Source of the DNA: Tragulus kanchil
Lineage: Eukaryota > Chordata > Mammalia > Artiodactyla > Tragulidae
Assembly (NCBI GenBank): GCA_022376925.1
Contig: JAIOJX010000026.1
Coordinates: forward strand, 199,182,400-199,246,399
Length of the DNA: 64,000 bases
Reading direction: 5' to 3'
Shown one piece after another: positions 10,322-23,241 of the stretch (positions within the stretch are counted from its first letter, which is position 1; each line of letters starts with the position of its first letter). The notes under the pieces were generated by a model. It was not told the DNA's origin, did not search any database, and was given only the letters and a program-made list of their open reading frames with translations. The translations under genes were made by a program, and so were the position numbers.

Positions 10322-11860
10322 GTGCAACCCCTTCCCTAGCCTCTGCGGCCAGGGGCCACTTTTTCTCAGGCCACTGCAGGGGAAACTGTCCTACCCCCCC
10401 CCCCCCCCGCCCCTGTCCTTTCTCCCTCTCTCCCCGGTAGGAAAAAACAATTTCTGGTCAACAGTCTTGCTTCTTACTTATTTACTTGCCCCGCCTTAGG
10501 GGCAGCGAGCGCTGCGTGACTGCTCCGGCCGCTAGCGGCTCGGGACAGAGTCCGAACGCGGGCCGGCGCTGGAGCCCTGGGGTACGTGTGGTCTCCAAAA
10601 ATTTCTCTTCCTCTGTTGTGAGAGATACTGGCCCCGGCCAGCCCTTCTCTATTCAGTGTTTTGGTTTCTCTTCTGTTAGGTTGGGCCCACATTTTCCTTC
10701 TACATATACCTGTTCCTGTTTTAGATGATGTCCTCATTTTTTTCTGTGTACTTTTCAGAGTCCAGAAATCCTGACTTTTTGCCGCGCAGCCAGCTGCGCG
10801 CAGAGGAGATCTATATGAATTTGCATGTTATGGGACGATCTTCCCAACTGCGTTCCCCTCAAGTTGATTTCCCATCGCTTACCAATTTGAGTCTTCAAGT
10901 AATTACCTTCAAAAGCAACTTTGCAACTTGACACTAAACCTGTACTGTATGTCTGTTAGGATTTTGGCGAAAGAAACAGAGTCTGTGTTTGTTTGTTTGT
11001 TTTACTTTTAACTTTTACAGAGTTTTGTTTACAGATATGTATGTTCCCAGATTAGTCATATGTGTATCCCCCTCAACCCACCCCTCCAGACCGTGGTACA
11101 ACACCCCTGCAGGATCCCCTTTTCTCACAGCACAATGACGATAGATAATTTCTTCACATACGATAGTACAGGTTTTCATGCTACTTCCTTTACGCCTCCC
11201 ACCCACTGCGAGTCTGTGTTTTATGACACCGTATACCTTGATGGGCTGGAAAGTACATAATTTAACATTATTTAAAACGCTGATACGCTGCTTTAATAAC
11301 TAAGATTAGATTGGCCATTAAAGTGACTACTAGAGTAGTTCATGAAAAAAGGAAAATCTTTTCAGCCTATTAGAGATTTCAGAAAGTGTCATTGCAATTC
11401 TAGTGACTGAAGCAATTTGCTATCTGTTAGCAAATGTTAGAGATAAAAACCTGTTGTTGAAATTACCTTTATCACCCTGTACAGCTAATGTTGAGAATAT
11501 ATACATATTTATTTTTTTACAAGCATTATCTTAAAGCTTGATTTAATGGTGGTTTCAGACAATAAGGTTCTTGCGTTTGTGATCACATAAAAGGTTTTAT
11601 ATTCCAATCCTGTTCCTGGTTCTGATTCTCTTCAGTCTTCTCAAAACACCTGAAGTAGGCTTATGTCAGTTTTGGAAAAGAAATCAGCCAAAGCAGAATA
11701 TCTTAAGAACAAGAAGAAGTTCATGTTAAGGAAGCCAGATTAAATAAACCAGGACTTTCTGGGTCTACATGGTGTAGTTTACAGTCTTGGTCTTCATAAG
11801 TGGACATGAGTAAAATATAGTTCAGCTTGGTTCTTTGTGTGTCTTGCACAGTAAAAATTA
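10322..11860 (+). other. MAP3K5 intron 1, proximal part
   Basis: No exon or recognisable repeat is seen here apart from the C-rich tract near 10396-10440 and the tail of the CpG island up to about 10580. The remaining intron continues to the window end. Confidence 0.6.
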
Positions 11861-12139
11861 CATAAATGTAACTTTTCTAAAAATTACAGCATTTTTATTT
11901 TGGGATTATAATTATAATTTTGGAGAAGCTTCAAGGAACTGAAAGATATGTGAGGAAAACACCCAATGAAATGCTCAGCCTATGTTTATTGTATTGATAG
12001 GTGGGGCATTTTTTATAAAAATAATCTTAAATGCTGAACTAATTTGAAAGACTTTCCTAACAAGATTCACCTATTGTTTATTCTCCAAATACCATTTCTG
12101 GGGAAAGGGAGAGAGAAAGATGAGAAGGGACCAGACATT

Positions 12140-12300
12140 TGAAATGTATCTCATTTAATCCTCCAAACAAGCCTTTGAGGGAAGGATTTAGCATCCTTCT
12201 TAGACCAGAAAACCAAGGGCCCCATCACTGGCTCAAGGTCGTGGCTAATAACTGGTCAGTGGCGGATTCCACTTTGGGTGCCTGACTCTAAAAGGTCTGG
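12140..12300 (+). mobile_element. MIR SINE fragment
   Basis: The MIR core order is recognisable: CTCATTTAATCCTCCAAACA, then a GAAAACCAAGG-like block, then CTGGCTCAAGGTCGTGGCTA. It is copied at about 13222-13382. Confidence 0.7.
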
Positions 12301-12303
12301 CTT

Positions 12304-12348
12304 CATCCACTGCTCCATCCACTGCTCCATCCATTGCTCCATCCATTT
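12304..12348. repeat. 12-bp minisatellite, about 3.5 units
   Basis: The unit CCACTGCTCCAT repeats with one change (CCATTGCTCCAT). It is copied at about 13386-13430. It gives a WMEQWMEQ pattern in a minus-strand reading frame that is not a gene. Confidence 0.8.
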
Positions 12349-13852
12349 TAGCCAGACTGATTTGCTCTCAGAAACAAAAGAGGGAAGCATCAAACTCATG
12401 TGATGGAAAACTGACAGGGACCTTGTGAACCATCGAAGCACAGTGTGGAACAGTGGGGAGGAGGACACACTCAGGCAGAGCAGTGTTTCCGGGCCAGCTC
12501 TGTCCCATCCCACTGCTTAGCTCAGCTTGAGCGGGCCTCAGTTTCACCCCTGCCTGTGATGTGAGCCCTGAGCTGTCGCGTTCAGCATGAAGATGTTGAA
12601 GATGGGAAAGAATGGAAATGGTATCAGTTTTGTTTTTCTGTACCGAGGGCGGCAGTTCTATAACAGTGAAGCTTGACTTCTGATTTCTAAGAGAGCACTT
12701 CTCCTCTGTGAAGGACCAGATAGTGTAAACATTTAAGATTTTGCTGGACTTGTCTCTTACACCTTCTCAACTCTGCAAGTGTTACTCAAGAGGAATTATA
12801 AAGAGCCCCTAAACAAATCATCATGGCTGTGTTCCAGCAAAACTTTGTTAATGGACTTTGTCAGATTTATGACATTCAAATCTCATGTAATTCACAGCAT
12901 AGTATTCTTTTGATTCCCCCCGCCCCCAACCACGAGAAAAACCATAAATGTAACTTTTCTAAAAATTACAGCATTTTTATTTTGGGATTATAATTATAAT
13001 TTTGGAGAAGCTTCAAGGAACTGAAAGATATGTGAGGAAAACACCCAATGAAATGCTCAGCCTATGTTTATTGTATTGATAGGTGGGGCATTTTTTATAA
13101 AAATAATCTTAAATGCTGAACTAATTTGAAAGACTTTCCTAACAAGATTCACCTATTGTTTATTCTCCAGATACCGTTTCTGGGGGAAGGAGAGAGAAAG
13201 ATGAGAAGGGACCAGACATTTGAAATGTATCTCATTTAATCCTCCAAACAAGCCTTTGAGGGAAGGATTTAGCATCCTTCTTAGACCAGAAAACCAAGGG
13301 CCCCATCACTGGCTCAAGGTCGTGGCTAATAACTGGTCAGTGGCGGATTCCACTTTGGGTGCCTGACTCTAAAAGGTCTGGCTTCATCCACTGCTCCATC
13401 CACTGCTCCATCCATTGCTCCATCCATTTTAGCCAGACTGATTTGCTCTCAGAAACAAAAGAGGGAAGCATCAAACTCATGTGATGGAAAACTGACAGGG
13501 ACCTTGTGAACCATCGAAGCACAGTGTGGAACAGTGGGGAGGAGGACACACTCAGGCAGAGCAGTGTTTCCGGGCCAGCTCTGTCCCATCCCACTGCTTA
13601 GCTCAGCTTGAGCGGGCCTCAGTTTCACCCCTGCCTGTGATGTGAGCCCTGAGCTGTCGCGTTCAGCATGAAGATGTTGAAGATGGGAAAGAATGGAAAT
13701 GGTATCAGTTTTGTTTTTCTGTACCGAGGGCGGCAGTTCTATAACAGTGAAGCTTGACTTCTGATTTCTAAGAGAGCACTTCTCCTCTGTGAAGGACCAG
13801 ATAGTGTAAACATTTAAGATTTTGCTGGACTTGTCTCTTACACCTTCTCAAC

Positions 13853-16095
13853 TCTGCAAGTGTTACTCAAGAGGAATTATAAAGAGCCCCTAAACAAATC
13901 ATCATGGCTGTGTTCCAGCAAAACTTTGTTAATGGACTTTGTCAGATTTATGACATTCAAATCTCATGTAATTCACAGCATAGTATTCTTTTGATTCCCC
14001 CCGCCCCCCAACCACGTAAAAATGGAAAAACCATTCATGCAGGTCTTGGAAAAACTGGCCTGGCAAGGTTTGGCCCCAGGGTGACCTCTGCTCTACATCC
14101 ATTACCTTCTCTTGAAAGCTGAATCATTATGACGTAGTGGGAAGAACCTCATCCCTCTAATTCGATCTGAGTCTTCATTCTGGCTCTTCTGTGAACCATG
14201 TAATTGTGAGCGAGGTCCTTCATCTTCAGTGGCCTGTAAAACTGACCAGGGATGGAGGGAGAGGGGGAAATTGAACTAAACTTCTAAGATTACCTCATGT
14301 AATCTCTTGAGTTTGCAAAGGAAGGCAGCAGGGTGTGACTGGGACAGAACATCTGAACAAGAGTTCAAGATCTGAAGTCTCGTCTTGGCTTTTGTCTAAT
14401 TTGGAGCAAGTCATTGAAAATGTCAGAGAAGGGTTGTAATAATAACTGGTCTCTGACATTCCCTCCAGTCTTAAATTCCATACTTTAAAATTATAACAGC
14501 ATTGAGTTAAAAAGAAATCAGTTCATAGAGATGAATGAACAGCTTGTATATATCACGTTGCCATCTCCAAGAGTTCAAGGTTGGTGAGAAGCACAAATTT
14601 CAGTGCAGATTTCTGGTTGTGAGGGTCCTCGTGGAAGGCCTTGGGCTTCCAGGAGATAGCCTCTAGAATCAAACTGGAAGAAGTGTGGGTCAGAGGTGAC
14701 CCCTAACTTGATATAGAACGCTAAACAAGGAGGACTTAACAAAGGTCTCAAAATTTAAAAGGGAATATTCGTGTTGGAGTAGCTTGATTATATTTTTAGA
14801 AGCTTCTGCTCTCTGTGTGTGTGGGGTTTGCCAAAGAATAGATTGCAGTTAAAGGTATTTGCTGATTTTCCCTATAATCAAGTTTGTTCTTTGACTACAT
14901 TCATTGTTCTCTCTTTCATTCCTGTTATGAAACTATGTTCTATCCAAGACTTTATGGAAATTCATTGTGCTTAAATCTGCAAGTGTTACTCAAGAGGAAT
15001 TATAAAGAGCCCCTAAACAAATCATCATGGCTGTGTTCCAGCAAAACTTTGTTAATGGACTTTGTCAGATTTATGACATTCAAATCTCATGTAATTCACA
15101 GCATAGTATTCTTTTGATTCCCCCCGCCCCCCAACCACGTAAAAATGGAAAAACCATTCATGCAGGTCTTGGAAAAACTGGCCTGGCAAGGTTTGGCCCC
15201 AGGGTGACCTCTGCTCTACATCCATTACCTTCTCTTGAAAGCTGAATCATTATGACGTAGTGGGAAGAACCTCATCCCTCTAATTCGATCTGAGTCTTCA
15301 TTCTGGCTCTTCTGTGAACCATGTAATTGTGAGCGAGGTCCTTCATCTTCAGTGGCCTGTAAAACTGACCAGGGATGGAGGGAGAGGGGGAAATTGAACT
15401 AAACTTCTAAGATTACCTCATGTAATCTCTTGAGTTTGCAAAGGAAGGCAGCAGGGTGTGACTGGGACAGAACATCTGAACAAGAGTTCAAGATCTGAAG
15501 TCTCGTCTTGGCTTTTGTCTAATTTGGAGCAAGTCATTGAAAATGTCAGAGAAGGGTTGTAATAATAACTGGTCTCTGACATTCCCTCCAGTCTTAAATT
15601 CCATACTTTAAAATTATAACAGCATTGAGTTAAAAGAAATCAGTTCATAGAGATGAATGAACAGCTTGTATATATCACGTTGCCATCTCCAAGAGTTCAA
15701 GGTTGGTGAGAAGCACAAATTTCAGTGCAGATTTCTGGTTGTGAGGGTCCTCGTGGAAGGCCTTGGGCTTCCAGGAGATAGCCTCTAGAATCAAACTGGA
15801 AGAAGTGTGGGTCAGAGGTGACCCCTAACTTGATATAGAACGCTAAACAAGGAGGACTTAACAAAGGTCTCAAAATTTAAAAGGGAATATTCGTGTTGGA
15901 GTAGCTTGATTATATTTTTAGAAGCTTCTGCTCTCTGTGTGTGTGGGGTTTGCCAAAGAATAGATTGCAGTTAAAGGTATTTGCTGATTTTCCCTATAAT
16001 CAAGTTTGTTCTTTGACTACATTCATTGTTCTCTCTTTCATTCCTGTTATGAAACTATGTTCTATCCAAGACTTTATGGAAATTCATTGTGCTTA
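13853..16095. repeat. Tandem duplication 5 (period about 1123)
   Basis: Bases 13853-14973 recur at 14976-16095 with a 2 bp spacer. It overlaps the right copy of duplication 4, so the stretch 12772-12934 exists three times. The unit holds MIR-like SINE sequence at about 14135-14480. Confidence 0.95.
14135..14480 (+). mobile_element. MIR-like SINE sequence
   Basis: Two stretches resemble MIR: CTGGCTCTTCTGTGAACCAT with following text, and TCTTGGCTTTTGTCTAATTT followed by GTAATAATAACTGG. Duplicated at about 15258-15602. Family assignment is from memory. Confidence 0.55.
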
Positions 16096-17958
16096 TATAT
16101 ACAAGTCCATCACTCAGAGATGTCAGTTGACAGGTTAATAACACTCCTTCCCAGACCCCTGCCTTGTAGGCAGTAAATGTCTGTAAAAGCTAAGAGATGT
16201 CAATGATACTGGGCTTCCCTGGTGGTCCAGTGGGTAAAGAGTCCGCCTTGCAGTGCAAGGGGCACCGAATTGATTTCTGACCTGGGAAGATCTCACTGCT
16301 GGACCGGTGTGCCCAATTACAAGCCAGTGCTCTGGAGTGCATGTGCCCAGAGCCGGTGTTCTGCAGTGAGAGAGGCCACTGCAATGGGAGGCCCACATAG
16401 GCCAAAGAATAAAAAAAGATGGATGAAAATAAATATAAATAAAAGAGACATGATGTGGAAAAGAAAAAAAAGAAGGAAAAAAAATAAAAAGGCAAGAGGA
16501 AAGAAAATTTTAAAAAGGCAAGAGGAAAATAAAGAGATGTCAGTGATACGTATGTTAGTGAGGCAGAGCTGCTGTATTGAGGTCAACAGGCCCCATGTGG
16601 CAGGGACTCAATTTTTTTTTTTTTTTTTTTGGCCACTTCTATTGATCTTTCATTTATATATCTTTGTTCTTTGGCCTGTGTGGGCCTCCCATGGCAGTGG
16701 CCTCTCTCACTGCAGAGCACCAGCTCTAGGTGCACGCGCTCCAGAGCTCCGGCTCGGTATTGGACATGTCCGCCCAGCCGCTCTGTAGCATGTTCTTTGG
16801 CCTGATGCGGCGCTCCCATGGCCCGGCCCTGTCTCTGGACGTTGCCTTTCTCGCAAGAGTTCAAGGTTGGTGAGAAGCACAAATTTCAGTGCAGATTTCT
16901 GGTTGTGAGGGTCCTCGTGGAAGGCCTTGGGCTTCCAGGAGATAGCCTCTAGAATCAAACTGGAAGAAGTGTGGGTCAGAGGTGACCCCTAACTTGATAT
17001 AGAACGCTAAACAAGGAGGACTTAACAAAGGTCTCAAAATTTAAAAGGGAATATTCGTGTTGGAGTAGCTTGATTATATTTTTAGAAGCTTCTGCTCTCT
17101 GTGTGTGTGGGGTTTGCCAAAGAATAGATTGCAGTTAAAGGTATTTGCTGATTTTCCCTATAATCAAGTTTGTTCTTTGACTACATTCATTGTTCTCTCT
17201 TTCATTCCTGTTATGAAACTATGTTCTATCCAAGACTTTATGGAAATTCATTGTGCTTATATATACAAGTCCATCACTCAGAGATGTCAGTTGACAGGTT
17301 AATAACACTCCTTCCCAGACCCCTGCCTTGTAGGCAGTAAATGTCTGTAAAAGCTAAGAGATGTCAATGATACTGGGCTTCCCTGGTGGTCCAGTGGGTA
17401 AAGAGTCCGCCTTGCAGTGCAAGGGGCACCGAATTGATTTCTGACCTGGGAAGATCTCACTGCTGGACCGGTGTGCCCAATTACAAGCCAGTGCTCTGGA
17501 GTGCATGTGCCCAGAGCCGGTGTTCTGCAGTGAGAGAGGCCACTGCAATGGGAGGCCCACATAGGCCAAAGAATAAAAAAAGATGGATGAAAATAAATAT
17601 AAATAAAAGAGACATGATGTGGAAAAGAAAAAAAAGAAGGAAAAAAAATAAAAAGGCAAGAGGAAAAAAAATTTTAAAAAGGCAAGAGGAAAATAAAGAG
17701 ATGTCAGTGATACGTATGTTAGTGAGGCAGAGCTGCTGTATTGAGGTCAACAGGCCCCATGTGGCAGGGACTCAATTTTTTTTTTTTTTTTTTTTGGCCA
17801 CTTCTATTGATCTTTCATTTATATATCTTTGTTCTTTGGCCTGTGTGGGCCTCCCATGGCAGTGGCCTCTCTCACTGCAGAGCACCAGCTCTAGGTGCAC
17901 GCGCTCCAGAGCTCCGGCTCGGTATTGGACATGTCCGCCCAGCCGCTCTGTAGCATGT
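15690..17958. repeat. Tandem duplication 6 (period about 1164)
   Basis: Bases 15690-16793 recur at 16854-17958. The segment 15690-16095 is also part of duplication 5 and is therefore present three times (from 14567, 15690 and 16854). The 60 bp spacer is a garbled form of the adjacent SINE. Confidence 0.95.
16210..16530 (+). mobile_element. CHR-like SINE with long A/G-rich tail
   Basis: It begins GGGCTTCCCTGGTGGTCCAG and ends in a purine-rich tail. Target duplications AAGAGATGTCARTGATAC lie at about 16192-16209 and 16532-16549. The copy is at about 17374-17695. Confidence 0.9.
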
Positions 17959-18041
17959 GGGATCTTCCCAGGCCAGGGATCAAACCGGCGCCCCTTGCAT
18001 TGCAAGGCGATATCCTTACCCACTGGACTACCAGGGAAACC
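17776..18041 (-). mobile_element. CHR-like SINE (minus strand)
   Basis: A complete element with a T-run at the left and the tRNA-like head at the right. CAATTTTTTTTT occurs at both ends. The left counterpart (16613-16793) is truncated at the duplication junction, which shows that the break lies inside this SINE. Confidence 0.85.
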
Positions 18042-19951
18042 CAATTTTTTTTTTAAAGGAACATTACTTTTGCAAAGTACAGCTGGGATGGACTTTACTA
18101 TTCCCCTATTTGCTTATGAGAAACCTGAACCATGAAGGAGTTATATGCCTTCATTCAGCCTGAATGATTTGAGGTCGCTGCTTAGAACCAGATGCACACT
18201 TTTTCTTAGAAATAATATTACAGATGGTGGTTAGATTTGGGACTAGCCAATGAGAGGCCTTGTTAACTCAGTGTACTTGAAGTCTGGAGTCCCTTCATCT
18301 GTTTAAGAAGTCAAATTATGTTCCTGGACAACCGAAAGCTGGGACTTTGAAGACGCCGTTCCCCGAGTTAGATTCAGTAACTTTTACGTTCACTTAGCTT
18401 CTGGTAGCATCTTGGCTGGATGTAGGAGTATCGCTTTGGATTGATGGTGTGGAAAGGAGAGACTGTGGTGAGGCAGGGGACAAAGGAGGGCCTGGGAATC
18501 TTGGGGAAGAGGAGGGAGGCTGGACCATAGCGGGGGAAGAAGGATGCTCAGGAAGGAGGATGCAATGGCAGCAGGGGATCCAGAAACACTTTCACCTTCG
18601 TCCCCTCCACACCTGTTTATGGTCCTTGACTTCCAACTGATGTTATCACTCAGGACAGTGCTCTGCTCAGGGCCACCTCACTCCTTCTCAGAGGGCTCGG
18701 GATTGGCAGGCTGCCTGCTCCCCCTTTCCAGCCTCCTACAGCCCCCTCTCCCCCCACACCCTGCCACTGTATCCCCTGGCTTTTCTCTTAGGCAGCCTCT
18801 CTGTAGATTGCAGTCTGTTACTCAGCCTTTCAGCCAGTAGCCGTATAGTGGGGAACAGGAAGGAAACATACGCAGGTCAAATCTTCAAGAATTTAGTCTA
18901 TATTTTCATCTGTATCATGTTCCCGCCTTACTTAGGCTTGTGATAAAAGCCTCCCATTTGGGCCATGTCATTGGACAGGGATCTGAACTTTCTAGGTTTG
19001 GTTCCACTTGATTGCAACACCACTCCTTAGGACTTCCAATCTTATTTGATAACAAAACAAAGCAAACATAACCTTTGTATCCTGTATATCTCAGAATGAG
19101 AAGTTCCTGAGAATCTTCCAGCCCTTTTCTGCTTTTAAATCCAGTGAGGCTTTCATCTATACTGTCTCATATATTTGAAGGGAGAAGGTGATATATTTCC
19201 TAATAGTGGTTCCCATGAACCAGTTTTAAAAAATTGAAGACTGACTTGAATTTGTCAAGATTTTATTTTTCCAAGTAAGGATATCATAAAAAGAGAAAAA
19301 GAAAACTCGACAGCCAGCCAGCTACTGCCGCTATTCCTTAAAAAAGATATTTTTTTATGTTAAATTAGGGGAAGTATAATCTTAGAACAAAGAATAGCTT
19401 TTTGCATAAGGTAAATATCTGGAAAATGTACTACTTATTATTCTTTTGCCCATTTCGGCCTGATGGATGAAAACTTTATCATGCCAATCAATAGAACAGT
19501 GTTTGAAAACCTCTGTTCTAGACTACTTTACAGGCCCTTCATGCTTCCAGTCGCTCTTTCTTCACTCAAGGAACAAGCCTTAGCAAAGTTATCAAAAGAG
19601 CAAACATAGGTAAACTCATAAAGAAAACTTCTAGTTTAGGAAGGAGTTAAAAAAATACCCCTGTGGAGCCCCCAGCTCATGGTTTTTATCTGGGCGTTTG
19701 ACTTTTTTTGCCCAGAGCACTAATGTGCTTCCTTTTGCTCTCTTGGAGGCAAAATTAAAATATTTCAAAAAATAACTTTAGAAAATTGGAAAAACAGCAA
19801 AGCTAAAAAGAAAATTCCAACACACAAAGTATGTTTTTTGTAGAACACCCATTTCTTACCACAGACAGTCAAGTGCAGATTATTACCTCTGATCCTGCTT
19901 CCTAGGCTCCCAGCTCCTTGGCTCAACTTGGTCACCTTTGGTCTGCTTCAG
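18042..19951. other. MAP3K5 intron 1, no recognised exons
   Basis: A G-rich then C-rich patch lies at about 18430-18830. The rest is AT-rich, and no repeat is identified with confidence. Confidence 0.5.
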
Positions 19952-22125
19952 AGAGTTGTCACTTGGGAGTTGGAATCGGTTCCACCTCTAGGTGAAGCCT
20001 AATTTTAGCCTCATAGCTTGGTCTTGTCTCACCGGTGGCTGTGGCCAGTGCCAGTCTTCTGGGAGTCCTCTGCTCGAGTAACCAGAGTTGTTTCCCCTAT
20101 GGTGGCTACAGGGACTGTCCCCTGCTTCCTGTTTTGGAGGCCTGGTTAGCAGCCGGTTCAGTTCCTGTTTCTGGTTTGCAGGATAAAACTGGTTCACCGC
20201 TTTTTTGTGGAGCAGTGGGAGTCGACAAGCACAAAACCCAATGAATATGCAAGTTTTCACCAACAGGTACCAACTGGTTCTGCTTTGAATGTAGCAGCCC
20301 CAAGTGTTCCCTTCAGACATCACCCTACTTTGCCTGAGGCAGGGTGAGAGTTGAGCATGTAGTGAGCGAGGTGGGAGGGAACAGCGTTGCTGGAACTGCT
20401 GCGATGTGGGTATTAGGAACAAACCGGTAACCAACAGCCTTAGGGAAGGTACATCTTGAAGAAAACTGCCTTACTGTCCCATAAACTGGATCTTGATAAG
20501 TGGAGAAATTGGCTTCGTTTAAGAAACATTCTCCTGTTTTTCAGGGAGCAAAGTGTGATTGGCAAATTTTATTAGTAGTGTAAAAGAAAGACAGGAAAGC
20601 AGAACAACATTATAGATGATTTTAAAATCCATTAGTGATACTAATACATTGACTGCTTTCATTGGTTTTATATATGGGCTTTTATTTCTGGCTGGAGATG
20701 TTGACTTAAGAAACTCATCAGTGTTTGCTTCAATGGAACATATACTAAAGAAACTCATCAAAGTAATCTGATGATTGTTAGAGAAGAAGAGACAAAGCTG
20801 GTTTTTAAAGTCTTGTCTAATTATACCAAAAAAATGTTCAATGAGTACTTACATATGTGAGCTTCGTTTTGTAATTTTTCTAAAATAACGTAAAATTAAA
20901 AGATGCAGAATCCAGGCCACATTGTGGAAGTTTTCTTAGGAAACACAGAAGAGAAAAAAATTTAGATGTTCATTGAGTCTCCTACTTAAAATCCTAGCAG
21001 AGCCAGTCTGTGTAACTTAAATGCTTCAGAGTTAAAAAGAGTTGTCACTTGGGAGTTGGAATCGGTTCCACCTCTAGGTGAAGCCTAATTTTAGCCTCAT
21101 CGCTTGGTCTTGTCTCACGGTGGCTGTGGCCAGTGCCAGTCTTCTGGGAGTCCTCTGCTCGAGTAACCAGAGTTGTTTCCCCTATGGTGGCTACAGGGAC
21201 TGTCCCCTGCTTCCTGTTTTGGAGGCCTGGTTAGCAGCCGGTTCAGTTCCTGTTTCTGGTTTGCAGGATAAAACTGGTTCACCGCTTTTTTGTGGAGCAG
21301 TGGGAGTCGACAAGCACAAAACCCAATGAATATGCAAGTTTTCACCAACAGGTACCAACTGGTTCTGCTTTGAATGTAGCAGCCCCAAGTGTTCCCTTCA
21401 GACATCACCCTACTTTGCCTGAGGCAGGGTGAGAGTTGAGCATGTAGTGAGCGAGGTGGGAGGGAACAGCGTTGCTGGAACTGCTGCGATGTGGGTATTA
21501 GGAACAAACCGGTAACCAACAGCCTTAGGGAAGGTACATCTTGAAGAAAACTGCCTTACTGTCCCATAAACTGGATCTTGATAAGTGGAGAAATTGGCTT
21601 CGTTTAAGAAACATTCTCCTGTTTTTCAGGGAGCAAAGTGTGATTGGCAAATTTTATTAGTAGTGTAAAAGAAAGACAGGAAAGCAGAACAACATTATAG
21701 ATGATTTTAAAATCCATTAGTGATACTAATACATTGACTGCTTTCATTGGTTTTATATATGGGCTTTTATTTCTGGCTGGAGATGTTGACTTAAGAAACT
21801 CATCAGTGTTTGCTTCAATGGAACATATACTAAAGAAACTCATCAAAGTAATCTGATGATTGTTAGAGAAGAAGAGACAAAGCTGGTTTTTAAAGTCTTG
21901 TCTAATTATACCAAAAAAATGTTCAATGAGTACTTACATATGTGAGCTTCGTTTTGTAATTTTTTTCTAAAATAACGTAAAAATTAAAAGATGCAGAATC
22001 CAGGCCACATTGTGGAAGTTTTCTTAGGAAACACAGAAGAGAGGCGAAAAAATTTAGATGTTCATTGAGTCTCCTACTTAAAATCCTAGCAGAGCCAGTC
22101 TGTGTAACTTAAATGCTTCAGAGTT
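19952..22125. repeat. Tandem duplication 7 (period 1086-1092)
   Basis: Bases 19952-21033 recur at 21038-22125 with a 4 bp spacer. The copies differ by small insertions near 20875/21961 and 20950/22041. TGCTTCAGAG is shared at the junctions. Otherwise the unit shows no recognised repeat or gene. Confidence 0.95.
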
Positions 22126-23241
22126 GCACAAGGCAGCAGTCAACATTCCATCACATGCAAACATTTTCTGTCACAGTGGGTAATCAACAATGGGCAAAGC
22201 AATCACCTTTGGTAGATGATTCATATAGGAAGCAAGTTAGATTCCTTTGTACAGAAAGGCTCTAAAAGTAGTTCTGACCAATTATATTACATTTTTGTCT
22301 TCTCTAAGAACTCTTAAGAAACAGAAACATGGAGGGGAACTACTCTAGTGAATTATCAATGGATGTCAGGCCATCTGACTGTTGATTTCAAACCATGTAA
22401 AACTGAGTATTTGCCCAAAACCGGAGACTTCACTCTCCTTTCAAAATATTAGTTATCCCTATTTCTGATTTTAAAATCACCCCCAAAGAATTAAGGAAAC
22501 CAGGTTTACATGACAAATACCTCTTGAGATCACATTCAGGCTTTCTAATCCGTTCGTTGTGACAAAGTCCAGTTTAGAGCTGAGGCAGTTGAGGACCAGG
22601 AGTGGGATTCCTGCTCTCTGGCTTCTACCTTGCTAGGTGTTTTCTGGGTGTATAGTTGGGTCACGCCAGGGCATAGATGATGTTGCGTGGTTAGATCAGA
22701 GTGATTATCAGATGTGTATTATTCTATGCAGTGGAGTCCTCTTTTGATGATCTTATTTGCTCCAGAAAATAAATAGATGTGGCAGGATAGTCCTCTCTGT
22801 GCCACAGTTGAGAAAACTCCTTGGAGAAGAATATTCAACTTTGGCCAGAATAGATAGATCAACTGGTTGAGTAGGGAGTCAAACTCATGTCTTCGGAATT
22901 CCTAATTGTCCAAGTGTTTTCCTCTTGCAGTGCAAAACGTTTCAGAATACATATGCTGTTTAAGAGGATCAGTTCTACAATCTTGATCCATGATGGCAGG
23001 ATTAGTATGAGGAGAAAACCAGTAACATGTAAAAATTGGTTCAAAGGAGAATTTGAAGAGCAGATATTTCCCTCTCTGTCACACACACTCATATACACAA
23101 AATCAGGAATGCTGAAATGAATTTGCTAACAGATGCCAAACTGACTAATTTACTGTAAGGGAGTTCTGTAAGTATAAATATTGGAGTCATCCTTTCTACA
23201 GGATGGAAATCAGTGTGTCTCTACCCAACAATATTCCTTTG
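22126..23241. other. Intron sequence without recognised features
   Basis: I see no gene or named repeat here. Confidence 0.5.

Larger units (their letters stand above)
8820..10580 (+). promoter_or_regulatory. MAP3K5: CpG island and presumed MAP3K5 promoter / 5' UTR
   Basis: A sharp rise in GC and CpG content begins near 8820 and fades after about 10580, surrounding the MAP3K5 first exon. It holds an E-box CACGTG at 8842-8847, a GC box GGGGCGGG at 9137-9144 and many further GC-rich motifs. No TATA box is evident, as expected for a CpG-island promoter. The exact transcription start cannot be read from sequence; the 5' UTR must lie somewhere within 8820-9882. Long reading frames on both strands here are by-products of GC richness. 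None of the sixteen duplications touches this island. Confidence 0.85.
11861..14016. repeat. Tandem duplication 4 (period 1082)
   Basis: Bases 11861-12934 recur at 12943-14016, separated by 8 bp. The unit carries a MIR fragment and a 12-bp minisatellite. Differences are a handful of substitutions near 12090/13172 and C-run lengths. Confidence 0.95.

Noticed and set aside
9073..10440. 455-codon plus-strand frame read as one gene
   Set aside because: It starts at GTG, runs through the MAP3K5 exon and past the splice donor at 10316. Only 9883-10315 is supported.
12256..12513. WMEQWMEQ repeat protein on the minus strand
   Set aside because: It is the translation of a 12-bp minisatellite beside a MIR fragment, duplicated with the unit.
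17386..18135. 249-codon plus-strand frame
   Set aside because: Built from two CHR-like SINEs in opposite orientations; contains poly-F and poly-K from SINE tails.
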